From assembly GCA_920105625.2 (NCBI GenBank), contig OV050031.1, positions 128,658,275 through 128,722,274 of the forward strand: a DNA stretch of 64,000 nucleotides, given 5' to 3'. Below, in pieces: positions 12,062-22,719 of the stretch. Each line of letters opens with the position of its first letter. The first letter of the stretch is position 1. This stretch comes from Clusia tigrina (lineage: Eukaryota; Arthropoda; Insecta; Diptera; Clusiidae). Under the pieces are notes generated by a model. The model was not told where the DNA came from. It did no database searches and saw only the letters and a program-made list of their open reading frames with translations. The position numbers were made by a program, and so were the translations under genes.

Positions 12062-12249
12062 TTTCCTGAAACATGACGGGGAGTCGTGTATTTCCAGGCG
12101 CTGTCCTTGCGCTGACTATCACCATCCCAAGTATGGGAACTTTTTAGTCAGTGCTTGAACGGCGCCACACCGTGGTATCACAATGGGCCATTATGTGTGC
12201 TCAAGTGGGCTTTTGGAAAACTGGGCGGCCACTACTACCTACCTACCTA
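12062..12249 (+). other. LOA-1 3' UTR and CCTA tail
   Basis: Noncoding 3' UTR ending in CTACCTACCTACCTA, a short tandem tail in place of poly(A). The right target duplication follows at once. Confidence 0.75.
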
Positions 12250-12261
12250 TTTACATAAATT

Positions 12262-13104
12262 AAAGTAAATAAATTAAAATCAGAAGTGGTATAGTGCTTT
12301 CATTATTGATATATTATGAAGTTAGATATAATTTAATGGAACAAATTTTGCAAATTTTATATAGTAATTATATTGAGCTTATTATAGACTCATAACTACA
12401 TTCTGATATTTTTATACGACTTATTTTCATCCATTTAATCCATTATGATAAATAAAAAGTAGCAAATCAACTGAGAACGTGTAACATATTCATCGTTTAA
12501 CATATCGTAACTAGTCATAAAGTTTTCCGATTATTTAATTAGTAAATCTTTGTAGTAATCTAAATATAGTTGGGTATTATAAATAAGAAAGAAAAAATAT
12601 ATGTCCGTTAGGTTTATCCAAAGCTTATTTGCTTATGCTGCTTTGAAAATGTATTCAAGATTGATTTTATTACAATAATTGCTATAAATAAATAAATATA
12701 ATACTTAAATCTTATTCAAATGTAACTATTATTTTCGTAATTCAAAACAAAGTTTTACTTAAAAATTTGCTTTGTAATTATATAGTATTTATACTGTTTT
12801 AAATTTAAGATACGATTTTATTTCTCCATAACGCTACTCCCATTTGTACCCTAAATTTAGTCCCAAATAAATTTCCTTAACAAAGTATGGCGGATTTACA
12901 TTGCATTGTTTTTGTTTCACACGGATAAGGAAAAAATGCGATCATTTCATCAGCTGACATTGGAAGAAGAACAGTTATCTCTCTATATTACTCTATGATA
13001 AGAACTGTCTAAAATGTTTCAATAATTATTACGGTAGCATAACCACACATAAACATTTGCATCTAGTATGTGTAAATTTACATATATCAAATGGAGCCAT
13101 TTAC
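12262..13104. other. AT-rich sequence with no recognised gene
   Basis: About 840 bp of AT-rich DNA with no open frame or repeat structure that I can support. It is a candidate for unique flank of the LOA-1 insertion. Confidence 0.5.
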
Positions 13105-13225
13105 ACATAGCGTTTTGCAGCTTGCGTCGGCGGCGCGCTGTCGTGCAGCAAAATTTTAGTTGCCCCTGGTGGCGTTGCGAGCGTCGTTTCGGAGCGGCAG
13201 AAGCTCGTATGTCGCATTGTGTGCG
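13105..13225. promoter_or_regulatory. CpG-rich island, possible promoter or 5' exon
   Basis: About 16 CpG dinucleotides in 120 bp, inside DNA that is otherwise about 70% A+T. A TTCAGTG motif resembling an insect initiator lies just downstream at about 13235. No coding frame of note crosses it. It could be a 5' exon of a host gene or a fragment of an unrecognised element. Confidence 0.25.
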
Positions 13226-13532
13226 TATCAAGTGATGTGCATTTGTTCAGTGCATTTGTTTGATTTTGTAAAATTTTATATTTTTTTCTCTCTTCCATTT
13301 TATGAGTAAGTATTGCGATGCATTCTAATATTTCTACGTTGCTATGAAATATGTGTGTATATGACGACATCACATATACAGAAACTATGCGTAGCAAAGC
13401 AGTTATATTACGTTGTAAGTAAATGTCAAATGTGTTTGTTCGTCCCATTGCCTCTTGTGTTATGATTTTCTATTCGAATTCATTTGTTTATAATCAGAGA
13501 AATAAAGTAATACTAAACTTTTACATATAGTA

Positions 13533-14000
13533 TTTTTTTTTTTAATATCCAAATATTTTATTGCAATCTGTTACATTCAATCACATTCAGCAATATTTAA
13601 TAACTTAAGACTAATTTTTGTATTTACTGTATTTTATGGACTACACCCAGTGGTGCAGCCATTGCCTATTAGCACAGGAGATCTGTTGTGGATTTTCTCT
13701 TCAGTCGGATGAAAGTGAAGGGGTTGGAAGTGAGTTCCGATATCAGTGGATTTGGGTGGACTAGGAGTCTCAGATTGTGCGAAGTAGAGAGCTTTTTTAT
13801 TTCTTGAGCGACTGTAGGAACTTTGAGGTCACGATGGATTTGGTTGTTTGTGACATAATAGGGCGCGTTTACAATCATTCTTAGGGTCTTTGATTGGAAT
13901 CTTTGAAGTATTTCAACATTGGAAGTTGCCGCAGTGCCCCACAGCTGAATACCGTATGTCCATATAGTATGTGTTAAAGTACCTATTAAATAATGTAATT
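13533..14000 (-). mobile_element. 5'-truncated Jockey-like retrotransposon fragment
   Basis: On the minus strand the frame reads WTYGIQLWGTA, then LQRFQSKTLRMIVNAPYYV and LKVPTVAQEIKKLS, the conserved C-terminal end of Jockey-clade polymerases. It stops at about 13669. About 125 bp of 3' UTR ends in an 11-base poly(A), seen as T on the plus strand at 13533-13543. Only the last ~110 codons remain. The 5' border is uncertain (about 13990-14050). Confidence 0.8.
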
Positions 14001-14720
14001 TTTCTTGTTTGATTGCAGGTACGAATTGGACTCGGTACCAATGTGAGTACTTGTATTTGGATTTTTTTACATCTCTAAAAAAATTTCAATTTCTGCTGCT
14101 CGCGTCATACTTACAAAAATTATGTTTGCCTATTGCGATTTGCAATGTGTGAAATAGTTGCAAAAGAGTTATTTTAAAGACGAATCCATTTTTCCCTATT
14201 GGATAATTACTGATTCAGGGTGTTATTAGAGTGTAAAAGAAAATCATAAAATATTATTTCTTATAATTGTCATAATTTTTTTTTTTGAGCCAAATAAGAA
14301 AAAGATTCCAAGGCATTGAAAAAGTTATTCTGGGATTTGAACCTATGTATGTTTATTTTCTTTGGTACTATACGACATGTGCTTTTTCTGTATGTATCTT
14401 GTTTTTGGGTATGCATGCATTTATATAAGTTAAGGGAACTTACATTAATTCCCAAAAAAATACGTTTGGGTTTTTTCGACAGTTTTTATTACTACATATA
14501 AAACTGAAGTGACTTAAAAGCTATTTACAATTTGACTTATCACTTATTTCACGACTTAACACAATTTATTTAAAGTAAGCATATTTTGAAATTGAGCTTA
14601 TTGGAATTGTGTTTAATAAGTTAGTTTAATTTAATATTTTACTAATAATTGAACGGAATTCTTAGAATGCAACATACAATTATTGGAACTCTAATTACAC
14701 CAGTTTACACCGAAAATGTA
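14001..14720. other. AT-rich sequence with no recognised gene
   Basis: No frame with a recognisable domain and no repeat structure noted. It ends at the TA that flanks the inverted-repeat element. Confidence 0.45.
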
Positions 14721-15351
14721 CATTTAATGAGAGGTGACTTTTCTTATGTATATTCATCTGCTGAATTCGAAAATCAAGGTCAAATTTTTTTTTCATGGAA
14801 CAGTTTTGAGATGTAATTTTTGTATTTTTTCGACTTTTTTTCACGTGACAAATCATATCTCGAGCTAGAAATGTCCGATTGGGTCGTTATTGGGCAAGGT
14901 ATTGAGATGACGAACAAACATGTATAAACGGATCTTTGATTGGTAAAGCGGTTCAAATTATATCGATGAAAATAGGGCACATTTCAAAAAATAATTTTTT
15001 ACATTGATTCTGTGCCGGCGGAAAAGTACAAATCGTTGAAAAAACGTCTGGTTTCTCTTCATGTACGTAAAGATGATACTTTATCGTAAGAACTAAGACC
15101 AACTAGAAGAAAATCGACCGAAAAATTACAAAGTGATAAGCAATTGAGTGTATAAATCCACTCCATATTTTCCAAAATGCCTAAAAGAAAACGAGAATTT
15201 AAGTTTGTAAACAATCCAAATAATTACTGTTACGTGTGTGGCAATTTTGTCCTCCAACAAAATAGACTTGGATTTATTCAAAAAAAATTTAACCTTGATT
15301 TTCGAATTCAGCAGATGAAAATACATAAGAAAAGTCACCTCTCATCAAATG
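14721..15351. mobile_element. 631-bp transposon-like element with ~70-bp terminal inverted repeats
   Basis: The left terminus, from CATTTAATGAGAGGTGACTT, and the right terminus are inverted copies over about 70 bp with only a few mismatches (right arm about 15283-15351). The element is flanked by TA on both sides, fitting a TA target duplication as in the Tc1/mariner group. It has no transposase, so it would be non-autonomous. It carries an ORF starting at 15177. The family is not recognised. Confidence 0.7.
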
Positions 15352-15470
15352 TATATGAAAAAAATTTTATTTTGGAAACTAGTGTTACCTATGTACATAC
15401 TCGTATATGCGCGTTGAACTCAGAGTTTCTTATTGGAGTGGATGCGCGTGTAAATTTGGTGTGGTTTTGA
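15177..15470 (+). CDS. Small hypothetical protein with a CxxC motif, inside the inverted-repeat element
   Basis: Ninety-seven codons starting MPKRKREFKF, with YCYVCGNFVLQQ at residues 19-30. The basic start and the CYVCG-F pattern resemble the N-terminus of an uncharacterised arthropod family with a YICGEF-type zinc-binding region, but only that first block matches. The second half runs through the right inverted repeat and out of the element, so the native end is probably lost. It may be a captured gene fragment. Expression is unknown. Confidence 0.4.
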   Translation: MPKRKREFKFVNNPNNYCYVCGNFVLQQNRLGFIQKKFNLDFRIQQMKIHKKSHLSSNVYEKNFILETSVTYVHTRICALNSEFLIGVDARVNLVWF

Positions 15471-16296
15471 ATTGTGTTATGACCGACAAATCCGGTATTG
15501 AATGGAGAATATGTGTTGGTGTTGTTGTTAACAATTGTGGTGTTAACTTGTATATATGTAGGAAATATTTTGAATTAAATTGTATCTTTTGACCTACATT
15601 CGTGAATTACATTTGGGTCTTCTTTTGATTTTAATTATTCGAGCCGAAAGCCCTGGCAGCTAGCGCTCTTTTTTCTCCTTAGTGATAATAATTTATTATT
15701 GTGATTACTATAATAAATAAAAGAAAATAAATATTTTTAAATTTTTTGCTGTTATAAGTTTTTATATGCAACTGCAGCTTTTTATACCCTTTACCTTCAA
15801 AAACGGTAAACAGGGTATTGAACGATTAAAGGAGTTTCTTTGACTGTCAGTAAATATCTTCAATGCTTTAAAATATATTTTTCGATTTGACTGCAATTAT
15901 AATTTGAAAACCGAATTCCAATTAAAAAATACTAAACAAATTTAATTACAATGGTCTACAGATTAAACAGCAAAAAGAAACCGCACGGCTTCAATGATAA
16001 TAGTGAATGGATTTATTAAGTTTTGAGAAGTAAACAATCACCCCAATTCTAAATACGCATGCGGATTCTTTTTCACGCGGATTTTATTTTCCGTGCGGAT
16101 TTTTTCCGCCTATTCTCAATCTATGCGGATTCGGAATTAGTAGTGAAGTTTCAAACCACACTTCGAAGTTACAAACAGCTGGGTTTCTTATATGATTTGG
16201 TTTGATAATTAACTCCCAAATAGTTTAAAAAAATCATAAAGGGGTTAAAAATATCTGTTTCAGTGGATTGTTATATTATTGTTATTAATAATAAAT
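15354..16296. other. Intergenic AT-rich sequence with a hairpin and GCGGATT repeats
   Basis: No recognised gene. A hairpin with ATACCCT-TTACC at 15784-15795 paired with GGTAA-AGGGTAT at 15805-15818 resembles the TATACCCT...AGGGTATA inverted motifs common in fly intergenic DNA. GCGGATT occurs four times in 16061-16131. Confidence 0.45.
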
Positions 16297-16935
16297 ATGC
16301 ATAGTATTGCGTTTAGCTTGGTTGCAAAGGAAGCAGAAGCAGTGGTAGCATTTAGCAGGGCAAATTTGAGGGACAGTACCAACACTGTTGAATTAATTGA
16401 ATCACTGTAAGTGTAAATTTATCTTGGTACTTTTTGCAACAATATACAATGTTCTTCCATTTTAAGATTTCGTAAATACTACAGAGTAAATAAGGATGCT
16501 TTCCTAAATTTACTTCAAATATTAACGGGAAATATAAACGGAAAATCCTGCGAGACGGCTCTGCAAAACCTTGTTGGAAGGATAGAGCGAGCCATTGACA
16601 GGAATGAATACGCAATAGGCATCTTTGTGGAAATAGAGGGTGCGTTTGACAATGCTACTTTCGACAGTATGAGCGGCTCTGCTAGGCGGCATGGCGTAGA
16701 CCGGGCCCTAGTAAATTGGATACGTTCAATGCTGGCCCAGAGAATCATAACGGTGCGGGCGGAGGAAGATTTGCTGGTGTCGTCTGGGGATAATAGAGGC
16801 TGTCCCCAAGGTGGCGTACTGTCCCCATTGCTCTGGTGCATGGTAATCGATCCCCTGCTTAACGCCATTAATGACTCGGGTGTATACGCTCAGGCATATG
16901 CGGATGATGTTGGCAGTCTTGTGACAGAATTTTGA
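16297..16935 (+). pseudogene. PIF/Harbinger-like N-terminus with a 60-bp intron, fused in frame to a LOA/R1 reverse transcriptase fragment
   Basis: Exon 1 from ATG 16297 to 16406 encodes 36 residues including FSRANLRDSTNT. An intron with GTAAGTG...TTTTAAG borders spans 16407-16466. Exon 2 continues FRKYYRVNKDAFLNLL, like the helical N-terminal region of PIF/Harbinger (HARBI1-type) nucleases. At about 16538, with no stop, it becomes reverse transcriptase: GKSCETALQNLV, IFVEIEGAFDN, GCPQGGVLSPLLW and AYADDVGSLV. It stops at 16933-16935. The spliced frame is 192 codons. The simplest reading is a 5'-truncated LOA-type insertion into a Harbinger-derived gene, in frame by chance. The DDE catalytic part of Harbinger is absent. 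Confidence 0.55.
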
Positions 16936-17110
16936 TTGTTTGGATGAGCAGACTCTCTCTTGTAGGGGTCAAAAAATCTCTATCAAAATTACAACGTACT
17001 GTGGCCATATGTTGGACCGGAGCATTTCCGACTACTCCAGGCCCGGCACTTGATGCTTTTGGCCACTAGATGTCTTCAACCGCGGAGAGGCCGTTAAGGC
17101 CATCTGCAGA

Positions 17111-17779
17111 GTGAAACATAGTGGCCACTGGTATGGGGTTTATTCGATATTGGATGACGGCGCAGGCACTGACATCGATTCTGCAATCCTGTCTATGCCC
17201 CCGGACTTCATGTCGTCAACCATCATACTAAAAAAGCGGTACAATGTGTTGCTGCCAGAGGCTCGTTCATGGTTAGATCTCGAGAACGAGCCCGGCAAAC
17301 ACTGCTGCCGTATTTTCACTGATGGCTCCAGGACTGAAGAAGGTTCAGATTCTGGTGTCTTCGTGGAATCTTGTGGGACCCGTCGGTTCTTTGCCCTTGG
17401 TCTGCATGCGTCTGTGTTTCAGGCGGAGGTGTATGCGATACTTGAGGCGATGGACTTTGTTGTGGAAAACAGGTGGAAAGGCAAATCTATTTGTGTCTGC
17501 AGTGACAGCCTAGCTGCGCTCATGGCCTTGGATAGCCCTACCACCACTTCCACGATAGTCAGGTCCTGCAAATCCAGGCTAAATTGTGTTGGAAAACATA
17601 ATAGTCTGACGCTGACTTGGGCACCGGGACACGCTGGTATTGCGGGTACCTCTGATTCTTTTGCCAGGTTGGGCTCCGAGGCTGTTTTTACTGGCCCTGA
17701 GCCTGTTCTGCCACTCCCTTCTGCTGCCATCAAAGCCACTGCAAACAAGTGGTTTGTTTCGACCCACAATCGAGCATAG
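17111..17779 (+). pseudogene. LOA-3 RNase H domain
   Basis: RNase H with CRIFTDGSR (D), FQAEVYAI (E), CSDSLAAL (D) and WAPGHAGIAGTSDSFARLG, where the last catalytic D is in SDSFA. Upstream, 16936-17110 keeps scraps of the thumb in several frames with stops. It ends at TAG 17777-17779, where the native frame is broken by the hairpin rearrangement. Confidence 0.8.
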
Positions 17780-17801
17780 CGTGCTGAGAGAGGCTCCGAT
17801 G

Positions 17802-17930
17802 GTCACGGTTCCTTCTACCTTTAGGTAGAAGGAACCGTGACAGTGCACTGTCTGATATGCCAATCCTTTCCATGTGCCAATCCTTTCCATGGGCTAGGCA
17901 CATGGAAAGGATTGGCATATCAGACAGTGC
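17802..17930. repeat. Two adjacent perfect hairpins in LOA-3
   Basis: First hairpin: 19-bp arms 17802-17820 and 17823-17841 around a 2-base loop. Second: perfect 34-bp arms 17845-17878 and 17897-17930 around 18 bases. CCAATCCTTTCCATG appears as a direct repeat at 17860-17874 and 17877-17891. The arms are element sequence, so these are local inverted duplications, not a separate insertion. Confidence 0.95.
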
Positions 17931-18117
17931 GCTGTGCCCAGCCAGTGGAGAAGAATACGAGACGGCGGACCATTTTCTTTGCGTCTCCCTGCCTTTGCTC
18001 GAATCAGGGTTTGGGATTTTTGGCACTGATGTGCTGAGGAGTAACCAACTTGGCTCCTTGGCACCACAGGATCTACTTCAATTTCTTCGGGGGTCGGGTA
18101 GATTTAAACCAGAGTAA
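17898..18117 (+). pseudogene. LOA-3 polymerase C-terminal end
   Basis: The frame reading HMERIGISDSALCPA, EEYETADHFLCVSLP and DLLQFLRGSGRF corresponds in order to the C-terminal Cys/His region of LOA polymerases (compare ERLGLASNDFC and FHLLCHC in LOA-1). It stops at about 18117. Some expected cysteines are missing, so the knuckle is decayed or diverged. Confidence 0.6.
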
Positions 18118-18201
18118 AAGGGAACCTTAAGTGCAGTACAATGAATATATACTCTGTCTGAGTGCTGCGCTTACTAGATTGTTCCGACAACAAAAAAAAA
18201 A

Positions 18202-18337
18202 GTTAATTATTGAAAAATTAGAAAGAATAATGTAATATTCCAAAGTGCTTCAACCAACATCCCGGTCTCCTTGAAAGAACTTTCAAGTTGGCGCGAGCTT
18301 GTGGATGGGAAGCAGAATTATGCCATTTGGTATATTT
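18202..18337. other. Short unassigned segment
   Basis: About 135 bp between the LOA-3 A-run and the CR1 3' end. No gene recognised. Confidence 0.4.
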
Positions 18338-18446
18338 TTTCAATCAATTCAATTTCAATTTATTGTTTAAAGTTATACAATAAGTCAAAGTCTTTTAATA
18401 TATAACTATATATCAGTTATTAAAGTATATATATTAAATTAAATTT
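18338..18446 (-). mobile_element. CR1 3' end fragment, second copy
   Basis: The sequence from the ATTGAA-type tail through ttattgtttaaagttata and aatatataactatatatcag matches the 3' UTR end of CR1-1 on both sides of its hAT insertion. It shows the empty hAT site and confirms the tail. It is a severely 5'-truncated copy. Confidence 0.8.
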
Positions 18447-18490
18447 AACCTGGGATGACAGCCATGATTCTGCCTATGATGGAACTGCAG

Positions 18491-18973
18491 TGTGTTGGGG
18501 TCCTTATCTGCTTGTCCTCGGGAACGTCCTCTGGAATGTCCTGTCGCGGCTTGTCCTACGCCGGAACCTGTAAACCTGCATCACTTTCTTAAATGAGCAC
18601 TGAATTTTTTTAGGTTTAAAACAACAAGAAGGTTTAATTCTTAAAATACTAGTTCTTATATACTATTTACAAATAAACATTACAGTCTACGTCTTGACTT
18701 TTCTGGTGTTCCAGTTACGCAATTGTTATTTGGTGTCAGTTGCTCAAGCCCACTGACCTACTGAAGTAAAAGTGTCGTCGGTGCATTCTAAATACCCCTC
18801 GTCAGCTTGACTGCGGAACTGTGACACCCTAAAAGTTTACATCATAATTAATGCATAAATACTATTCATTTACAATATTTGCACCCTAAAAATATGTGCG
18901 TTCTTAATGAATTTAATAGGAGCCGGTGCTGTGAGTCAATTACGCGTAGGTAGCTTGATTCTAACTCACAACA
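18491..18973 (-). repeat. 3' LTR of Gyp-A
   Basis: About 483 bp starting TGTTGTGAGTTAG on the minus strand and ending CA. A purine run follows internally on the minus strand (plus strand tccctcccctctttct at 18974-18989), a typical polypurine tract, which fixes the orientation. A related LTR stands alone at 37415-37881, aligned over its full length with scattered differences. Confidence 0.85.
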
Positions 18974-21729
18974 TCCCTCCCCTCTTTCTAAAAGAAGTTA
19001 GTGCAACTAACTTCCATTAAATCGCTACAATATTTTTCTTGCACTGCAAACAAATATGTGCATCCATTTAACTCTATATTACATACATATAATTTGTTTT
19101 TAATTTTTTTTTTTTTTAAATCGCCTTATTTGGGTTCTATCACGGTTTTTATTCTTTTCTTTTCCATATTTTATTTCTCCAGCTTTTATTTTCTTTTGTA
19201 GTTTTTTTTCTCTTTACTTTGTTTTTGTTTTTTCATATTTTTATGTATCATTTTTTTTTAAATTCCCCTTTTTATAATTTGGTCTTTAATTGACTCTTTT
19301 CTCATTGGCGTATATACAAATATCTAAACAATAACACAATTCTATTCTATACATAAAACCTTATATTATACTGCGCCCTCTGCTACCTGCTGGTCCAGTT
19401 GACGACCGTCGTTGTCAGAGTGAAGTCCCTCGATGAACTCTGCATACCCCTCCCTTCTTTCTGGACCGGTACGTGCCAAGATGATGCAAGGTTGTGCGAC
19501 TAGATGCGCTTCTGACGAAGTCAAAATTAATATTCGCTTAGTAAGTGACAGTGTGTATTTACTTAGTTGGAGAAATCGTTATGAAATTAGCCGATAAAGC
19601 TTGGCTATGTTGTGCTTGGTCTTTTCGTGGTTAAAGCGATTTTTTGCGCTAGGTGAATATTCTACGATGCTAACTGAACGATGGTAGTTGTGGCTGATAT
19701 TGTTGCTGTAACCGTTTCTCTCTAAAATTACGGAGTAACCTCGGGTTTTGGCTAAAATTATCTCTTCCTCTTCCTAGACAGTAATACAGTATACATACTG
19801 ACATATGTAATAATGGCAGACACGTTGGATTTTCTATACGGACAACGTACATGTTAGTGTTTTTCATGCCATTTCGTCAGTTATGCAATAAAACTCAAGT
19901 ATTATTAGACTTTTACTTGTCAGATAGAGACTATTGTATTCAGCCGATACCATCTCAATTTTTTTCATAAGCGTAAATCGTAGTCATCTCGCACATGGGA
20001 AGTTGGAAGCTCTTCCACTCTTTCATATAAAAATGAATTCTCACTAATTTCGTTCTCATTTTCTTCCAAACCAAAAATTATCTCTGGACATCATCGTTGC
20101 AAATTTCCTATTATCCTTTTGCGGCTTACTGATTACCCTTCTTCTACATCTTCTTACTTTTTCTTATTTGGTCATATTTTTTCCGCTGTTAGTGCATTTC
20201 ATCTGCCGGTCTCCTGGATGTTGGTTAACATCTTACTCTGTCTTCGACGCTGCAGGAAGCCCCTTCCAGGTTCATGCTGCACCATATTGAACCATCCACA
20301 TGTCCTTGTTTGTTCGCCAACGCCTTAATATCTAAAAACAATACGCTTAATCATGTATCAGACTTGCCGAGTTTTAATTATTCTTACTAGCTATTACATT
20401 CATTCAATTTTTAATATTTTTTCTAACGTAAAAAGTAAATTGGATTTAAATCTATATATCGCTTATCTACTACGTCTTAACAAACAATCTATAAACAAGT
20501 AACAAAAACTTTTTCCTTTACAAATACTATTAACTAACTATGATACATTTTCTTAGAATTGTTAGCGGCATTAAAACTTTAAATCCTTCTCAAATATATA
20601 CATTTTACAACAATTTGCTTCATACATAACAATTATTTTCTAAGTAAATTATATGCCGCCCAAAAAAATAAATTTTTTTTTATATCAATTCTTGACAAAA
20701 CTATTTGCCCATCTTACATAAGCGAGTATATAAAAGATAAATTTATTATTTATTTTTTCTTTTCTTTAGGCAATTCATTATTCCTGTCATATCATTTCTC
20801 TTTTTATATATCTTTTTAAATTTTTACAATTCTGAGCAAATTCTTTTGCCCCCTGACATAAACCAGAATATTTAAGATAAACCCGTTTGTGTGAAAACAT
20901 TGTCCATTGCATGACTATATCTTTCATCGCATACAATTACTTTTTATTTAAATTTGCTTCTAGCTTGATATGTATATATCCATTAACGATTCTATTTTCC
21001 ATCCTGTAATTAGCTCGTATATGGCTACATACACACATTCGAGGCGCTTTAAATTACCTAGAATTAATTGCTAATGTTATTTTCCCCGATTAACTATACA
21101 TTTTTTTTTTATATCCCAACATATATATTTATTCAAATTTCCATATGCTAATTTCCTAATCAATAAACAGTAAAAAACTATGTACGAGTATATTTACATA
21201 TAGCCGACTGCAGTATCTGCAAAAATATACATACGCACATACCCATTCCTCTTAACTAAAATACTTACTTCTTTAAATATACATTCGTACATTCATTCTT
21301 TATCTTATACACATATATACATTCTCGTATATATACTTACTTCATCAGCAGTTCCGTCGCCTGGCGTTAACGCTCATGCGTCGAATTTCAGTGCATACAC
21401 TGCCGTATGTATGTATGTACGTACATATTCGAAGTTTTATATTACTTACCCAAGACTGTCTTACTATCTTATTTTATTTTTTAATTACGTGCAATATATA
21501 TCATTTAATATTTAAAAAAAATATTTTTCCCTACTGTGCTTCGTTCGGCCATAGTGCATAATAAGCACATTTTTATTACGTCAACTTTACTTGCTCGAGT
21601 TTAATTGGCACAGTTCTGCTGGCCTTGACTTTGAAAATCGGAGCTGTGTGTCTTATTTGATACACACACGTACATGTTTACGTTGTTATTCTTCTGTTTA
21701 CACTTGTAAAACACTGCTAACACATGTCT
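18974..21729 (-). other. Gyp-A region between integrase and 3' LTR
   Basis: Polypurine tract at 18974-18989, then about 2.7 kb of AT-rich DNA with no long frame on either strand. This is the place of an env gene in errantivirus-like gypsies, but nothing envelope-like is recognisable. It may be a long 3' UTR, or unrelated DNA that has entered. A small perfect hairpin (GAAGTTAG/CTAACTTC) sits at about 18992-19012. Confidence 0.5.
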
Positions 21730-22646
21730 TTAGTTGTGTGGTCTAATGTGGAATAATTTCAACAAATTATTATGTAGCTTTTTATTTTTTCCCTTAATCG
21801 TTACGACTGTCGTAACTGGGCTTCGGATCTCTGCTACTAAATACGGACCTATCCAAACAGGTGAGAATTTATTTCTCCTAGCCTGATTCTTCGTGAGTAC
21901 TTGGTCACCCACATGAAAGACTACTGCGTTTAGTACCTTGTTGTAGGCTTCCCTCGCTACTCGTTTAGCGCAATCTTAGTTTTCCCTAACCAACTTGTGC
22001 GCTCGCTGTAGCTGATACTCTTGCACTTTATTTGGGTCATCAGCATTGTATACATTGCTCGCATGTTGAAATCAAACCCGTAGAGTGTTCTAAATGGAGT
22101 TTGCTTCATTGATACATGCGCAGTATTATTGTGTACATGCATTGCAGTGGTCATCCATTGATCCCAATTCGAGCCGTCTTCCTTGGCAAAACTGCGCAAG
22201 TACTCGGCCAGAGGTCGATGACTACGCTCCACTGAGCCATTCGCCTGTGGATCTTATTGTGTTATGTGCAATTTCTTGATTTCCAGCATCTTACAAGTTT
22301 CTGAGAATAATTTCGATACAAAATTTAAACCATTGTCAGTTATCAAAACCTTTGGTATGTTGTACCGTGCCACAATTTCGTCAAAGAATGCTTTGGCTAC
22401 CGTACTGGCTTCAGCATCGGGTATAGCTACGCACCCCATATACTTTGAGAAATCGTCTTGGAACGTCAAGATGTATTTGTTTCCCAAAACTGTCTCAGGT
22501 AAAATACCTACAATATCCATATGAACTTTATCAAATGGTTGTTTCGGAGTGTTAGTTAACACCATTGGCATCTTTATTAGCCTCGAATTCTTGTTGACCA
22601 GACATTTTGGGCAACACTTTACATATCTTTTTATGTCTCTGAGCAT
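21730..22646 (-). pseudogene. Gyp-A integrase, in pieces
   Basis: Three minus-strand blocks. 22646-22254 has the end of the zinc-binding region (VKCCPKCLVNKN) and the catalytic domain start, with the first D in VHMDIVG and the second in ITDNGLNF. 22232-21957 holds the third acid region (MERSHRPLAEYLRSF). 21912-21730 is the C-terminal GPY/F-like part with FSPVWIGPYLVAEI and NLLKLFHIR. Stops or frameshifts separate the blocks. Confidence 0.85.
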
Positions 22647-22719
22647 ACCTTTCCCTCCGTATACTCACCTAATCCTGTCATGGGGTTTCCAGAATCCCTG
22701 TTGTCCACCTAGAAATGAA

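Larger units (their letters stand above)
959..12249 (+). mobile_element. LOA/R1-type non-LTR retrotransposon LOA-1, 5'-truncated and interrupted
   Basis: Flanked by a 12-13 bp target duplication. The order is ORF1 (cut at its 5' end), ORF2 endonuclease, a 6.3-kb CR1 insertion at 2645-8955, reverse transcriptase, RNase H with a terminal Cys-rich domain, a short 3' UTR, and a tail of CCTA units. RNase H in the same ORF as an APE-type endonuclease and reverse transcriptase is the LOA/I/R1-group arrangement. The 5' boundary falls inside ORF1 with no upstream promoter, so this is a truncated copy. Frameshifts and stops make it inactive. Confidence 0.85.
16539..18201 (+). mobile_element. LOA/R1-type retrotransposon fragment LOA-3
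   Basis: 5'-truncated copy that begins inside the reverse transcriptase. It has an internal deletion after the YADD box, an RNase H domain, a hairpin rearrangement at 17802-17930, a C-terminal end stopping at about 18117, and an A-run at 18192-18201. It differs in sequence from LOA-1 and LOA-2. No target duplication was identified. Confidence 0.7.

Noticed and set aside
19000..21700. env gene of Gyp-A
   Set aside because: No frame of useful length and no signal peptide, cleavage site or membrane span could be seen. Left as noncoding.
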